From Neelides folsomi (taxonomy: Eukaryota; Arthropoda; Collembola; Neelipleona; Neelidae), in the NCBI GenBank assembly GCA_034687125.1, contig JAQGBZ010000007.1, forward strand, positions 434,001 to 498,000: a stretch of DNA of 64,000 nucleotides, given 5' to 3'. The position numbers and the translations under genes are program-made. The stretch's first letter is position 1, and each line of letters begins with the position of its first letter. Below the pieces are notes generated by a model. It searched no databases and was not told where the DNA came from. It saw only the letters and a list, made by a program, of their open reading frames with translations. Shown one piece after another: positions 12,134 to 23,851 of the stretch.

Positions 12134-13220
12134 GTTGAGCTGAGACGGAGGGTGCAGACTTGTCGGCGGTTTTGAGAAGAATGCAGCCGCCCATGAGAAT
12201 GTGTACATTGATAAACTCGGAGGAAAACGGTTTTTCCTTGGAAGAGGCTCAATGGAGGATTCGTCGACTCCCTCTTGGCCTCCACCCTGTTGGACGAAGA
12301 ATCCTCTGGTTTGGAAAGAGAATAAAGGGTGTAACTGTGACAAGGCAGTTAGAAGTGAGAGACAGCCTATTTACCTCATCACATGTCCCTCTGGAACTCT
12401 TTCTCGCCAGCCCTGACTCAAAGGGCCAACTGTACATGATGGTGAGATCAGAGGATCCATTATCTCCACATCTCTCATTTCCCGTTCGTCATGCAATTAA
12501 CGACACGGCGCCTTCCCCGCTGGAGATCTCAAAAATTCATTTTTCACAAATGTGTGTCTCCAAATCCAAATGAGGGCCAACGCCTGTTCCAAGTCCAGAG
12601 ATGGCCGAGGAAATGGCCATTCAAATCATAAGTTAGTTCCACTCGTACGAATCCCTGCCTTGGACCCAACAATGGGAAAAGACGAGGAGCTATTGAAACT
12701 ATTATTTACTTAACTTCATTCAACTCAGCCTTTCTTTTCTCTCTTTTGTGTGGGCTATGTCTTGTATAACAAATACCTTTCAATTGACACTCATGTTGGA
12801 AGATGATATAATGTCAACGTTTAGTTATGTATTATGGTGATCATTAAGGAGAACAAGTTGAAGAATGAGACATGAGTTGAACTTCAATGGGATCTTTTAT
12901 TCACAATGAATAACACGGCTCAATTGTAGGAATGCAACCAAGTAAATAGGCTCAATATTATCTAACTGCTTTACTTTATCGCATTTTTATTTAATTTAAA
13001 TATTTTTTTATTCCCGGTGCATTTACTGGATTTACTGTAAATATTAATGATTCTAAAGAAAAGTGATAACATATATTATTTATATCCAATATTTATCTTA
13101 TGATAACAATATATATATTAAATATTAATAATTGAAACTACAAAGTTATAATTAAGTTAAATGTATTATAATTACAGGCGAGATGTATTAAATCATGTGT
13201 ATAAAACAAATACTTTTTAA
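12134..13220. other. Promoter-side island and AT-rich spacer between array genes 1 and 2
   Basis: 12134-12640 is clearly richer in GC than the spacers and is probably promoter and leader of array gene 1. Both strands stay open for over 100 codons here, which I attribute to composition. From ~12700 to 13220 the sequence is AT-rich with no gene seen. Confidence 0.4.
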
Positions 13221-13673
13221 TCACAAATCTTCGTCATCTTCTAAATAATCAATTTTATCTAATGTCATATTTTTTGTGATATTCATCTTTTTGAATTCTT
13301 CGTCTGACAAGATCTTTGAGACCATTCTGAGAACGTGGGCATTCTTTTTCTTAAAGCTGGTCGTGTTCATGTGAGGAATTTGGTTTATTCCGCTTACACC
13401 GGTAAAGATTCCTTGAGGTGGCCGGCTGCTTTCCCCTTTATACTGATTGAAGAAAATGGTGAAAATGAAGGTTACGAATGAGAGAAATCCCAATATGGAA
13501 TAAGGGTCCAAAAGACTTCCGGTCATGTCACGATTGTTGTAACTCCCGTAATGACCTCCCCCTTTTTTGTGAACATTGAATGAATTTCTTTCTTCCACTC
13601 CGCCGATACAACAAATCAACAAACTGAGAAGAGTCGCTAAAATTCCTTTCTTCATTCTTGATCTCATTTCCAA
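13221..13673 (-). CDS. Secreted/membrane-anchored array protein 2, short single-exon form
   Basis: An uninterrupted 150-codon frame. A signal peptide begins at one of three nearby Mets (13673, 13664 or 13655); the third, 'MKKGILATLLSLLICC', has the best signal-peptide shape. It is followed by a Gly/His/Tyr patch ('KKGGGHYGSYNNRD') and 'SLLDPYSILGFLSFVTFIF', the hallmark hydrophobic segment of the array. The C-terminal part is charged, ends in an acidic run, and lacks the two cysteine pairs found in array genes 1, 3, 4 and 5. So this is either a reduced paralogue or a gene whose downstream exon I cannot see. Just upstream of the frame the sequence drops to AT-rich spacer. Expression is not provable from sequence alone. 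Confidence 0.6.
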   Translation of the reverse strand: MEMRSRMKKGILATLLSLLICCIGGVEERNSFNVHKKGGGHYGSYNNRDMTGSLLDPYSILGFLSFVTFIFTIFFNQYKGESSRPPQGIFTGVSGINQIPHMNTTSFKKKNAHVLRMVSKILSDEEFKKMNITKNMTLDKIDYLEDDEDL

Positions 13674-16600
13674 TTAAATGGAGGTTCCTAAAAAGGATAA
13701 ATAATATGATGATCTTCAAACTTGTATGCAATTCCTCTGGCTTGCAAAATGATTTTTACCTGTATGAAAGGAAAGGGCAAATTGTTTGGTTAAAATCTTT
13801 TGGCAAACTGAAGATTTCAAAGGGTCTCTTTACGTTTTGTACAAACTGCACGATGTCTTTGTTTTTAATAGTTTTCTTGTCAAACATTCGCACAATTAAT
13901 TTCACTAGCTCTCAAATGCTCAAGTTAAACTGCACATATGTTGTAATGGAAATTGTAATGTACCTTATACATATGCATGTAATCCCCATATGGAGAAGAT
14001 TTTCCGAATAATTCCAATTAATGGGAAGTTTAAGGGATAATTTACAAAGAGTGGAATTGAAATTGGCCAATAAAAGAAGATGTAAATGCTTTGGTTGCTG
14101 ACTTTATGATTCACTAGAGGTCAATGACATATTGTATAACTAGTCAAAGTTTTTATTTAGAATTCCGTAAATTGAAATTTTTAACTCAAAAATTGTCTGT
14201 ATGGTGAAATACAAATTTAAATCTTTAATCAAAATTATGTGACAATCATCAATTTCATCAATTGTATTCATGTTCTATCTTCATTGTTCAGTTGTAATAA
14301 TTTAACTTTTGTGTCAAAATAAACCCTGTAGTTTTAATAGGTTTGTAAGTAAGTAAGTAAATTAATTAGTTTTAATTAACCCATACATAAATATGATACT
14401 TCTATTTTTATTTGGCTATAATGATTGATAATGCTTAAGGATCCTTCACATTAAGTTTCTAAATTCAATTACTTTTTTCTTCGGGTTTTCTTGTCTAAAG
14501 AGTAATTTTTTCTGGCAATACGTTTAAATCTAATCGGAGTCTAAAGAATGACAATGACACATGCTATTTTTGACACTATTCCCCGCAAAATCATGAAGGC
14601 TTGAAGATTGAAGTTGGTTAAGTATTAAGAAGATTTGATGATTGAGGTTTTTTACTTTTCACAGTCCTTTTATCTCTTCAATAAACCTTAAAGTTTTTTC
14701 CTTGACTATATAGATACAAATGTATAATTGCAATTACTCCATTACTGTATATATATACGTATATAGATTTAGAAGATATTATGTATTTAACATTAGAGTT
14801 TATAGTTCAAATTCAGGCGTTTGATTTAGCTTTTATGTACAATACTAGTTTTAATATGAGTTGTATAATAATTTTTATATGAAATGTTTAGAATACTACT
14901 TTTAAGTTGCAAATGGTGCCAAGAAAAACATTCGTATATATAGTATCTAAATTGAGTAACGCTTAGGTATCAGTTTAAAGTTTGATTAATAAATACACGT
15001 ATCAATCACTCATATTAAAATATTGTGCTGGAATGGATAAATATTATCTTATTCTATAATAAATATATATATATACCTAAGTGGAAGTGGGACAATGGTA
15101 TTCAATATTTTAGACTTTAAAAATTTTGGTCATTTCCATTTGAAGAATTACTATTTTGCTATTAAACACATTCAATTAAATTCCCAGGTTGTATTTGAGT
15201 GAGAAATGTTGAGGATAAGTAATTTTATTTCCAGAAGATAAACAACAAAGCATTTGGGAACCACATTCGATGGGTTTGATTACTCCTTGGTTAAATTCAC
15301 CGTATCATCTTTTCCGTTATTCTTCTTTCATTGATTTGTAAATATTTTACACTTTTATAGTATACTAACTTGGCAAATAAACGTTTATTTATACAGCAAT
15401 TTTCAATTGCTTGAATAAGAAAAGAATAAAATGTACATTTAATCCTCGTATATGGTATTTACTTATAATTTTATAATAAATGGGTATACTATAGTACATT
15501 ACATATGTATATACTCTTTCTTACATTTAGGTACATCGTACATACAAACATATATCTGTAACTTACTATGTATGTATTGTTGTTTGTGTACTTGTATGGT
15601 TAATTAAATATTCAACCATTGCATTAAGTGAAATCTTCTACAAGGTATATTTAAATTTATATTAATACTTACAAGAACAACAAGAGCTTATTATACATGA
15701 ATTTAGTTATTTTAAATAAAAATAAAATATTTTCTAAGCATTTATAATTAACTATTTTTGCTAATTATTACTAAACACCAAATATATAAGTAATGTACTG
15801 GTATACACCTATTTACCTAACACTTTTATGTTGTTTTCTATTTGTTATTTTATTAAAGCTTAAACGAGCCAAATGACCATCGAAGCCCGCTGTGTCGTTG
15901 ACCCTCGAATTCGTTTCCTATTTATTAATTTTGAATTAAGATGGTAAGATGGCTGTGATATTTTATTTGGTGAATTGCTTTTTCTCTACTTCTCTAAAAT
16001 TCCTAAATTTAAGAATTTCATAGCATGTAGCATGTACTAAAAGTTAGCCCTGGTCCTTGTAATATATTAAATATATGTAGAGATGATAAAAGATAAAACG
16101 CATTTCTATTATAGTAAATGCTTGAATATTATCAATATTGTACATTCAGGGTGACCATTTTAAATTGCAATGGGAGAAACGCACATATTTATTATAAGCA
16201 ATGTAATAGGTATTATTAAAAATAATTTATGCGGCTTCATATAAGATTTTCGGAATTATGTCCATTCAGTTCAAGACATAATTCTACTCTTCTTCGTAGA
16301 TTGTCAAATACGTTGATTAGCATCTTACTTAGTAGTTATCTAATACAGCACTGCTTGAATGTTTTGTTTTAATTCGTCAATGGTTAATTAACAAGATGGA
16401 ATTCATTTCGATTTTCTATTAAGCCATTCGAATTATTTTTAATAATATTAGATTGCTATAATATTTATGCCTTTCTCCCATTGCAATTCATAATGGTCAC
16501 CATTACATACATACCTAAATACCTACATATATGCATATTATTGATTATTGATTGGCATGTTAATTAAATATAGATATACATAACCATTAATATGGGCACA

Positions 16601-17095
16601 CTACAACTAGAATCAATTTATGTGAATGAATTGAAATGTCATGGTTGGGTGAAAGTTTTGAGTTTTATGATCATTGTGGCCATTCTCAAACCATAATGAA
16701 TGCATTGTGATGAATATTATTCATAAAAACATTTATTTGATATTTTCGTCGATAACAAATATAATTTAAATAAAAACAGTACACATTTAATATTATATAA
16801 ATATCATACATTTTGCTTGTAGTAATATTAATCTACTTGTAATAACTTTGATATGAAGGACAGGTCCTCCGAGTCGGGATTAGAAACTCTCTCGTCCCCG
16901 ACCCCGTCCCATCTCGTAAGCTTCATTTAGTATTTGTGGAAGTTGATTGAGGGCAAGGTGGACTTGGTAGAGAATTTGGCAGAGAATAACTGTCATCTTC
17001 CCTCGATCTCCGATGCTCGTCGCAGAAGAATTAAATAAAGGAGTTGAGCTAATGGAGCGGAATGTGATGTGTGGGCTCATTGTGTGCCTCATCAT
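13674..17095. other. 3.4-kb AT-rich spacer inside the secreted array
   Basis: No coding exon is supported. A 117-codon plus-strand frame near 13658-14011 resembles nothing known. The spacer contains a GTAA microsatellite near 14345-14360, TA/TATG simple sequence, and a ~350-bp inverted-repeat element at 16150-16501 (listed separately). Confidence 0.5.
16150..16501. mobile_element. Inverted-repeat miniature element (TIR about 40 bp)
   Basis: The left end reads GGTGACCATTTTAAATTGC followed by AATGGGAGAAA. The right end, on the opposite strand, reads GGTGACCATTATGAATTGC followed by AATGGGAGAAA. The repeats can be followed for ~40 bp with few mismatches. The ~270-bp interior has no long reading frame. 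No convincing target duplication was found; TA occurs near both flanks. This is consistent with a non-autonomous DNA transposon, superfamily undetermined. Confidence 0.65.
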
Positions 17096-18941
17096 TTAGA
17101 GCTTGTGGGAAGTGGGGCATTCCTTCACCACCTTGTCACAGTTCACGTCCTCGCCCTTCTCCACTCGCTTCCGGATCGACCTCACAAACTCGCTGGCTGA
17201 CTTGTCCTTCACAAAAGCTCCGAGCCCGAACCTGGAACATTTCAATGTGCAAAAGCCCCTCCGTCCAACCCTTACATGTAGAGCTTGGTGAGATATCCCT
17301 CGTCGTCGTCCTCCTCGACCGCCAAGCGACACATGTAGACCTTAGCACAGGCCGGCTTCTCGACCACGTTCTTGTACCCTACATAGAGCCTGTCGAGCTT
17401 TTCAAGGATGGCCGCAAAGGTCGAGTCCTCCTCGGCCCCGCGCTTGTTCCTCACCGTCGGCGTCCCCAGGATTCTCTGGACAGAGGGAGATGAGCGGAGG
17501 CGAGGAAAGAGCCGGGACTTACGTCCAAAGAGTTCATGAACTTAGTGTCTGGGACATGGAAGTCAGAGAGGGCGAGGGGAGTGTTGAGGTCAACAACGTC
17601 TAGAGAGCGGGCGGACGTGTTAAGCAGAGTGAGGAGGAGCTGCAAAAGAAAAGCACCAAAGGCGAGTGCAGCAAGGAGAGAGAAAGGGTCGAGGCCGCCG
17701 TAAGAGCCGCTCCTGAAACACCAGTCCTCATTGTCATTGTCAGGGGAAAGGAATGAGTTGATTCGGTCAGGGACAGTTCAACGTCGTCAATGCTCCTCTG
17801 TGGAGAAAGACAACTTACGTCCTCCGACCCTCCGTTCCCAACGATGTCAGACAGACCCAGCGGGACATCGAGGTCGAAAACGTCGAGCGACCTTCCACTG
17901 GCCGCATTCGAATTGTTCAACAAATTGAATATGACATTAAATAGAAAGACGCCGAAGCCGAGGGTGGCCAGAATGGCATACGGATCCAAATAATTCCTGC
18001 CCAGTGGTCAATTCAATTTCATCTTCCAACAATCCAACATTGGCGAAGGAATGGTTAACAACAACAAAATTTGGAGTTACCGCGGAGACTTACCCATAGC
18101 TGACATGATGTCCGTAGCCGCCTCCGCCATGGCCGTAGCTCTCGTGCCCGTATCCTCCGCGGCTCTCCATGGCGTCCTCGCCCATGTTCCCGACCACACG
18201 GTTCGTCAGCTTCTTGACCGTCACCATTCCCTGGAGGAGGGTTTTGGCTGCAGAGGTAAGATTTGCCACAGGGTCAGACTCTTCGATCGGGGCTCCGTCT
18301 CTATATTTCTTCAGCTCTTCCAGTCCGTAGCCCATCAGCTCCATGATCCCTGTCTTTTGACCGTCTCGTTTGTTCTGTTGTTGGTCCCAAAATTCCACCA
18401 TGCGATTTCCGGAAGACACGAGGTGTTTGAGAGGGCCGAGGAAGCTCTTGGGCATTTCTTGGTCAACCAACCCGATGAGCTTCTGTGTTACAATTGCACT
18501 CATGACAGTGTTGAATCCTTGGCCCAGGAGCTGAAAAGGCCCGTTGTCGACACTCGGTTTCTTCGGGGATGTCTGAGACCCGTCGCGGGTCTTTGGTTCG
18601 CCCCACTTCCCACCCGCTGTCGTCCCGTTCGATTCATAGGTGTTGAAGGAGTTGAAAGAATTGAGGGCCTCGGTCTTGGCCCAGCTCTTTTCTCCCGTCT
18701 TCTTCTTGATGGTTTTGTGCCTCGGGAATTCCTTGGTCACTTCGGACGGAGAATAGTGGAAGGCATAGCCACGCGACTCCTTCTTCGGGGCGGGGGCCAC
18801 TCCACGGACCATTTTGGTCCGAAGATCGTAGAGAGTCCCGAGCTGCCCTTGCACCACCCGCCCGACCGAATTCATGTCCACCTGGGAGGAGAGGGGGAGG
18901 GAAAGACACGACACGACGAGGACTGCAGCGAAAGTCTTCAT
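17096..18941 (-). CDS. Secreted Gly/His-rich array protein 3 with two alternative internal exons
   Basis: Exon 1 (18941-18094) carries the signal peptide 'MKTFAAVLVVSCLSLPLSS', ~200 residues of unfamiliar sequence, two amphipathic or hydrophobic stretches, and a Gly/His/Tyr tail ('GYGHESYGHGGGGYGHH'), and ends in phase 2. Exons 2a (17996-17819) and 2b (17712-17523) are homologous to each other. Each encodes 'LDP(Y/F)(A/S)xLA-L-FG-FL' plus 'RSLDVxDLxxPLxLSD'. Exon 4 (17475-17276) and exon 5 (17231-17096) encode a Cys-paired domain ('CAKVYMC', 'CDKVVKEC'). With 2a the protein is 453 aa, with 2b 457 aa. Phase permits either 2a or 2b but not both: joining 2a to 2b shifts the frame and hits a stop inside 2b. 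Introns are very short (97, 106, 47 and 44 bp). A TATA-like box lies 58 bp upstream of the ATG. Function is unknown; extracellular or surface-anchored is inferred. Confidence 0.8.
17523..17712 (-). other. Alternative exon 2b of array gene 3
   Basis: 190 nt with the same entry and exit phases as exon 2a (acceptor GTTTCAG, donor GAC|GTAAGT). It encodes 'GGLDPFSLLAALAFGAFL' and 'RSLDVVDLNTPLALSD'. Read after exon 2a instead of exon 1, it would be out of frame and reach a TAA, so inclusion of both is unproductive. Confidence 0.75.
17819..17996 (-). other. Alternative exon 2a of array gene 3
   Basis: 178 nt. It enters in phase 2, completing a Gly codon with exon 1, and leaves in phase 0 at GAC|GTAAGT. 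The acceptor is CTGGGCAG. It encodes a ~20-residue hydrophobic helix after 'NYLDPYAILATLGFG' and then 'GRSLDVFDLDVPLGLSD'. It is homologous to exon 2b, 106 bp downstream. Confidence 0.75.
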
Positions 18942-20620
18942 GTTCTGTGACTGGTGACTGTCGAGGAAAGTCTGGAGAAGAGGGACGAGTCGAAGGCTCT
19001 TATATCTGCTCTGCGAATCAACTCCCTCTTCCCCTCGCGGTCCACGCCAGTGAACTTGGGAAATAACTACAACACTAATCGTCCTACAGTCGTACTCAGG
19101 CCGGAATCCGCGACTCCTTTTCCGCTCTGTGGCTCTTGACAAGTTCCCCTCCCTCTTCTATTCTCTTTCTCGTTTCGGTCCATGGGATTCCTCGAGAGTC
19201 CCTTTTTTCCCTACGGCTTCTTCAACAACCCATCCGGCTCGATGGACTTTTTTCTCCCTCCTTTCGACTTGAATGAGCCGTGTTTGAGGAGCCTTTTTCT
19301 CGAGGAAGTTCGAAGAGGATGGATATGGTGAGGTCCCAGACCCGGTTACTTCGTGACCTCCTCTCCCCGCTTCATCGGAGTTCGGAAAACCAAACCGGAG
19401 TAATTACACATATCCAACATTCCTCGGTCCCATTACGGTGACGGCCCCATGGGGAAGTAGAAACCACCGAGGCCGGTCGAAAGTTGTTCATATTTATATA
19501 CACACCTTCTCTCTTTCTCTCCCTTTGTCAATATGCTCACAACCATTGTTCAATGATTGTATTAAAACAACGATCCTTTCAGCTCATTCATTCCCTTCAT
19601 GGCAAATCATAAAAGTTTTTAATTTTATTCTTTCCAATATTTCTACTTCCTTTCTCTCACTTTCTCTCAATAACCATGTCATTATTAATTAATATTCAAA
19701 TTTGTGCCCAAAGTCGTTCATCCATGTTTCATGATTATGTAATTGAGATTAAATATCTCTTTCCGACTTCGAGTAAAATTAATTCTAAAAATCATTTTAT
19801 ACCGACGTTGCAATAATAATGTACAGATAGATATACATAATAGTAATAAAATAGTAATATTCACACATGTTGTACCTACATAATAGTTAAATATGACAGA
19901 TATGTATCTTGACTCAATGTGTATGTTATAAATAAAAGGTATGGTTAAATCTGCGCATCAGTTTGAAGCATAGTAGATCTACTAAGGATTCATGTACAGA
20001 TATATGCATTGTAAGATACTTTTCAATTATTATGTATTTATTAAATCTTGTTAAACTTATTTAAGAGGAATATGCTAGTGGTTTTTCCTGTCAAAATATC
20101 TCGAGTTCCAAAGAGTAAATGCGTAAGTTGCATGAACACAGTTGCAAAGAAAATTGCAATAGCATGGTACAATATCACATCCTACATATATGGCAATAAT
20201 GGTAAAAAGCATAACTGTCCTATTACTCCTATTACAAACATGTGACGTTATACTTTAAATTAAGTTTTGCTCTTTAAATGAAATACATCTCATCTCTAAT
20301 ATTTATTGTTACTCAAAAATACGTACTTGGGTAAATAATGATATTAATGATACACACTTTGTAGCTTTGGGAGAAAATATGAATATAGGTATTACTAATA
20401 TAAATTAAATTATGGAAAAGTTGCCTTTTATGAATTTCAATTGTTTCTTCATTTGATGAGCCAAAACCGTAAAGAGAAATTTTATTGATCATGCATGTAA
20501 TATTATAAGTAGTATTTAGGATAAACAGTGAAGTTTTGATTCGAAACAATTCTTCAAATGTGGGCCGTCCAATATGGGAAGCGGACCATTGGATTTTTTC
20601 AAACAAAGAGTATTTATTGC
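18942..20620. other. Array gene 3 promoter side and AT-rich spacer
   Basis: 18942-19450 is GC-richer and holds the promoter of array gene 3. From ~19500 the sequence becomes pyrimidine-rich and then AT-rich, with no supported gene. Confidence 0.45.
18999..19004 (-). promoter_or_regulatory. TATA-like box of array gene 3
   Basis: On the minus strand TATAAG, in the context GATATAAGAG, lies 58 bp before the start codon. That leaves room for a start site ~30 bp downstream and a leader of ~30 nt. This is the most convincing core promoter in the array. Confidence 0.5.
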
Positions 20621-22444
20621 CTATAATAAGTGTACCGAGACAGAGGATGGACTGCAATTAGTTGAATGGTTACAACCGACAGTGGAAATTGGGAGTGGCA
20701 CTAAATTTTGACGTGAATTTCCATCTTCTACTTCCAGAACCTTGGAATCTTCTCCCTTCTGAACCTCCTCATTTTCATCATTTTTGCTAGAACAGAGAAA
20801 AAATGGAGATTCATAGGAGAATAAATATTTAAATTGACCATACATTATTTTGGTCTTGAGGAAGGAACAGCGATTGGTGTCCAAGCACTTTCTCCGCTTC
20901 GTCCTTTCACTGTTTTGTAAAGGGAAGAATTGTTTTTCATTCTTTGGGGTGTTTGGAATTGAGGTAGACAGAAGATGGTCAGGAGGTGTGAAGGTGAGCG
21001 GAGTCGCGATAGAAAAATCTCGCTTCCCCATTGGCATCATCATTGATTGCTGAAAGAGCATGCCCAAATAAACCAGGAAAGCGAGTCCACCTAGAATTGA
21101 AAATGGGTCCAGGCCTCCTCCTATTCCGCCGTATCCGCCTCCTCCGTGACCGCCTCCGTGACCGCCTCCGTGACCGCCTCCGTGACCTCCTCCATGACCA
21201 CCGCCGTAACCCCCTCCATGACCTCCACCTCCACCGTAGGTCGAAAAGCTAATGAGGTCAAATAATTTAATAAGTAGACAAGTGAATCTAATCTTTTTAA
21301 AATTAATTTATATAGTGCATAGTACTATATACTTAAGTATATGGCTACAATCCGTTAAAATTCTAAAATTAGCTTTTTATTTTAAAATTAAAAATGATTT
21401 TGTTCCAAGTGGATGAATTTAAGCTTATGTGATAGGAATGTGAAAGGAGAAGAATTAAATTTCATATCTGACCTGTAGTGACCTGCTCCCACAGAACTAT
21501 CATACAGACTCGAGTGTCCTTTTCCCGTTCCACCTACAAATAGGAAATGAATGAACAATTTAAGAGGCCATTTGATTACCAATGTATGAACCATAGTCGT
21601 CGTATCCCTTCCCGTAACCGTCGTGAGAATCCAAATAAAGACCTTCAGCTCCGTGTTCATATCCAGTTCTTCCAACTCCTGTTATGGGTTCTTGATGCCC
21701 TTTATTCAACAACTTCATCTTTCCTTTGAGCCTCAGACGGTTTTTGTATCTTCTCCTATAGGATCTCACTGAAGGATCCGGCTCTTGGTCTGACACGAGA
21801 TCATCGTCACTCCGGGACATGGGCCTATCCAAACCGCCATCATTTTTGTCTCTTATTTCATTGGGAGCTCCATTGTGGTTGACAAAGTCTTGGAAGCTAT
21901 TCGTTTCTAAAAGCTTCTCGATCAGATCCCACCGCGGGTCATACTCTTCAGGGACTCTCATGGAGTTGAGAACGATGGCCAAGGACGGCGTGTAGGGAAT
22001 GAGACTCGTTAGGAACGAATTGAACTTCCTCACAATCCGCTCGCGAATGGTGGGATGGATCCTTTTCCGGAGCTGGGAAATTCTCCTAAGCGTCTGTCGA
22101 CTCGGAATGAACCTCTGAATCCAATTCCCTTCATTTCCCCCATGGTGTGAGGTATAAAAGAGGGAGCTGATTAAACTCCAGGCTCCAGCCGCAGCGGCTG
22201 AGTTCTTCAGGTTCCCATATGACCTCGTGGATGATTTTAATGGCTGAGGTTCATTTACCTTCCCTGAAGAAGAACTTTGCCTTTCGAGAATTTTCCTCAT
22301 CCCCACGAGATCCGAGAGCTTCTTTGACAAAATGGTTTTTTCCCTCGTGTAATTTGTCCTGAGGTCGGGAGGTTCATCGCTCAGGACCGTGTGCCACTTG
22401 AGGAAGGAAATGAATAACAAGAGGAGCCAAGCACTTCTCTCCAT
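20621..22444 (-). CDS. Secreted Gly/His-repeat array protein 4
   Basis: Exons 22444-21580, 21533-21473 and 21248-20621 join in phase to 517 aa, the largest array member. The first ATG gives the signal peptide 'MERSAWLLLLFISFLKW'. Exon 1 is long and mostly basic or polar, with a Ser-rich part and a Gly/Tyr end ('YDDYGSYIG'). Exon 3 opens with a GGHGGG-type repeat built from a 12-bp DNA repeat, then the family segment 'LDPFSILGGLAFLVYLG', a Pro/Thr-rich region and two cysteine pairs ('CLDTNRC', 'CNHSTNC'). The last exon is read without interruption; an unseen intron in its distal half (near 20800) cannot be excluded. No named family is recognised. Shared exon plan (signal peptide, Gly-rich, LDP helix, Cys pairs) ties it to genes 1, 3 and 5. 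Confidence 0.75.
21135..21222 (-). repeat. 12-bp minisatellite coding Gly-His-Gly repeats
   Basis: About seven tandem copies of a 12-bp unit (plus strand CGCCTCCGTGAC). The central three or four copies are identical; outer copies carry one to three changes. Translated, it gives a GGHGGG-style repeat in array gene 4. Confidence 0.8.
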
Positions 22445-23851
22445 GATCACTTCCACACAGGGAAATTGATCACCCGGTCAGAAAAGGCGGTGAGGAAATT
22501 GATGTTTGTGGTCGGAGGTTTTTCCTTGCCTTGTTGCTTTCACTGTGGAGGTAATTAAAAAGAGAGATTAGTGAAGAAACTCTCAGAGACGACTGATGAG
22601 CAAATGTGTGGTGAGGATGGGTAGAACAACGTTAGCTAATCAAACTATGTATCCACCGATCTACTTGAGTAATATGTATGGAGAAGAAGGGCTATGTTGT
22701 AAGGCCCCCAATTTTTGGAACCAGTTCCGCTTTCCGCTAGTCGACTCTTTTTTTTGAGAAAAACAATACATGGGTTGACTTTACGGCTCGCTTTCCGGTT
22801 GGGAAGTTTCTATCACCTACTGTTAAGCCACTGGTGAAGATCCTGAACCCTTGGAGGAACCATCAAATTCTTCACGCAAATTCTTTTTAAATCATTCCAC
22901 TGAAAGACAAATAAAGGACAGGAGTGGAACTCCCCCGTTCTTGTTTTCCCTAACGGAATTCTCAAGACTTTTGGCCACGTACTTCCTAGCACACTCTCCT
23001 CCTACTCTCTTTACTACCAAGATGTTTAATTGTCTTCCGCAGGTCTGACAATTCAAGACCTGAGCAGATGCGTCCCCTTCCGTTGTCCTCCTTCCTCTCT
23101 CTCATTACATCTCCACTCAACCGATCCCGAGATACCAAAAGAGATAACAACTAAAAACTTCACTCAAAAACATGTAATCTTGTAATCATCTCCCCAACAA
23201 TGCCACCATGAAGACTTGCCAAAGACATTTATGAGATTATCTAATCAAGATGCACCCGATATTATGAACATGATCCAATTGCGAATTTAAACTTTTCACA
23301 TGTTTGATGTTTATGTTTGCGTGCTTTGACATGCGTGATGACAAGCTTTCTGCCTAATTAAATTGAACAAAAAGACAAATTTTAATAACAATATAATTAA
23401 TATATAAAATCCATACATGTACTTACATGATGCAAACACTATAATATTATTTAGAGATAGTTTTATAAAATTAAAACAATTATTAAATAGAAAAACTAAA
23501 ACATGCAATATAAAATTTAAAATGTTATAAGATTAAAAAGACATTTGTAAATATTAAATACCCAAAAGGTTTTACTTATAATCACTTATAAATATATATA
23601 TATTGGAATCTTCAATAAGTCATAATCAATGCCGATTACAATTTTTATTTTTTCGAATTTGTAATATTCTATTTACATGTAAATGTATATATCCTGGTTG
23701 ATTTGCTTATGGTTTGAAGTAAATCATAAATCTTTTATTTCCTTATATTACCAAGGATTAATGTATTTTTATATACTCGAAAAAAATAAAAATTGTAATC
23801 GGAATTGATCATGACTTATTGAAGATTCCATTAGTATACAGCTTTGCAAAA
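22445..23851. other. Array gene 4 upstream region and spacer
   Basis: 22445-23110 is of mixed composition and probably promoter. The remainder is AT-rich and contains a long hairpin at 23604-23830 (listed separately), close behind the stop codon of array gene 5. No gene is seen. Confidence 0.45.
23604..23830. repeat. Long inverted repeat (about 52-bp near-perfect arms)
   Basis: The left arm starts TTGGAATCTTCAATAAGTCA and continues to about 23656. The right arm (23775-23830) is its reverse complement with only about three or four differences. A ~120-bp AT-rich loop separates them. TA lies immediately outside each arm, which would fit a Tc1/mariner-type MITE. The arms could also fold as a hairpin RNA if transcribed. 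Confidence 0.75.

Noticed and set aside
12160-12573. 137-codon plus-strand frame opposite the array gene 1 promoter
   Set aside because: Overlaps GC-rich promoter sequence and has no protein-like pattern.
18051-18950. 299-codon plus-strand frame across array gene 3 exon 1
   Set aside because: It is antisense to a well-supported exon with signal peptide and correct splice sites; long because of codon composition.
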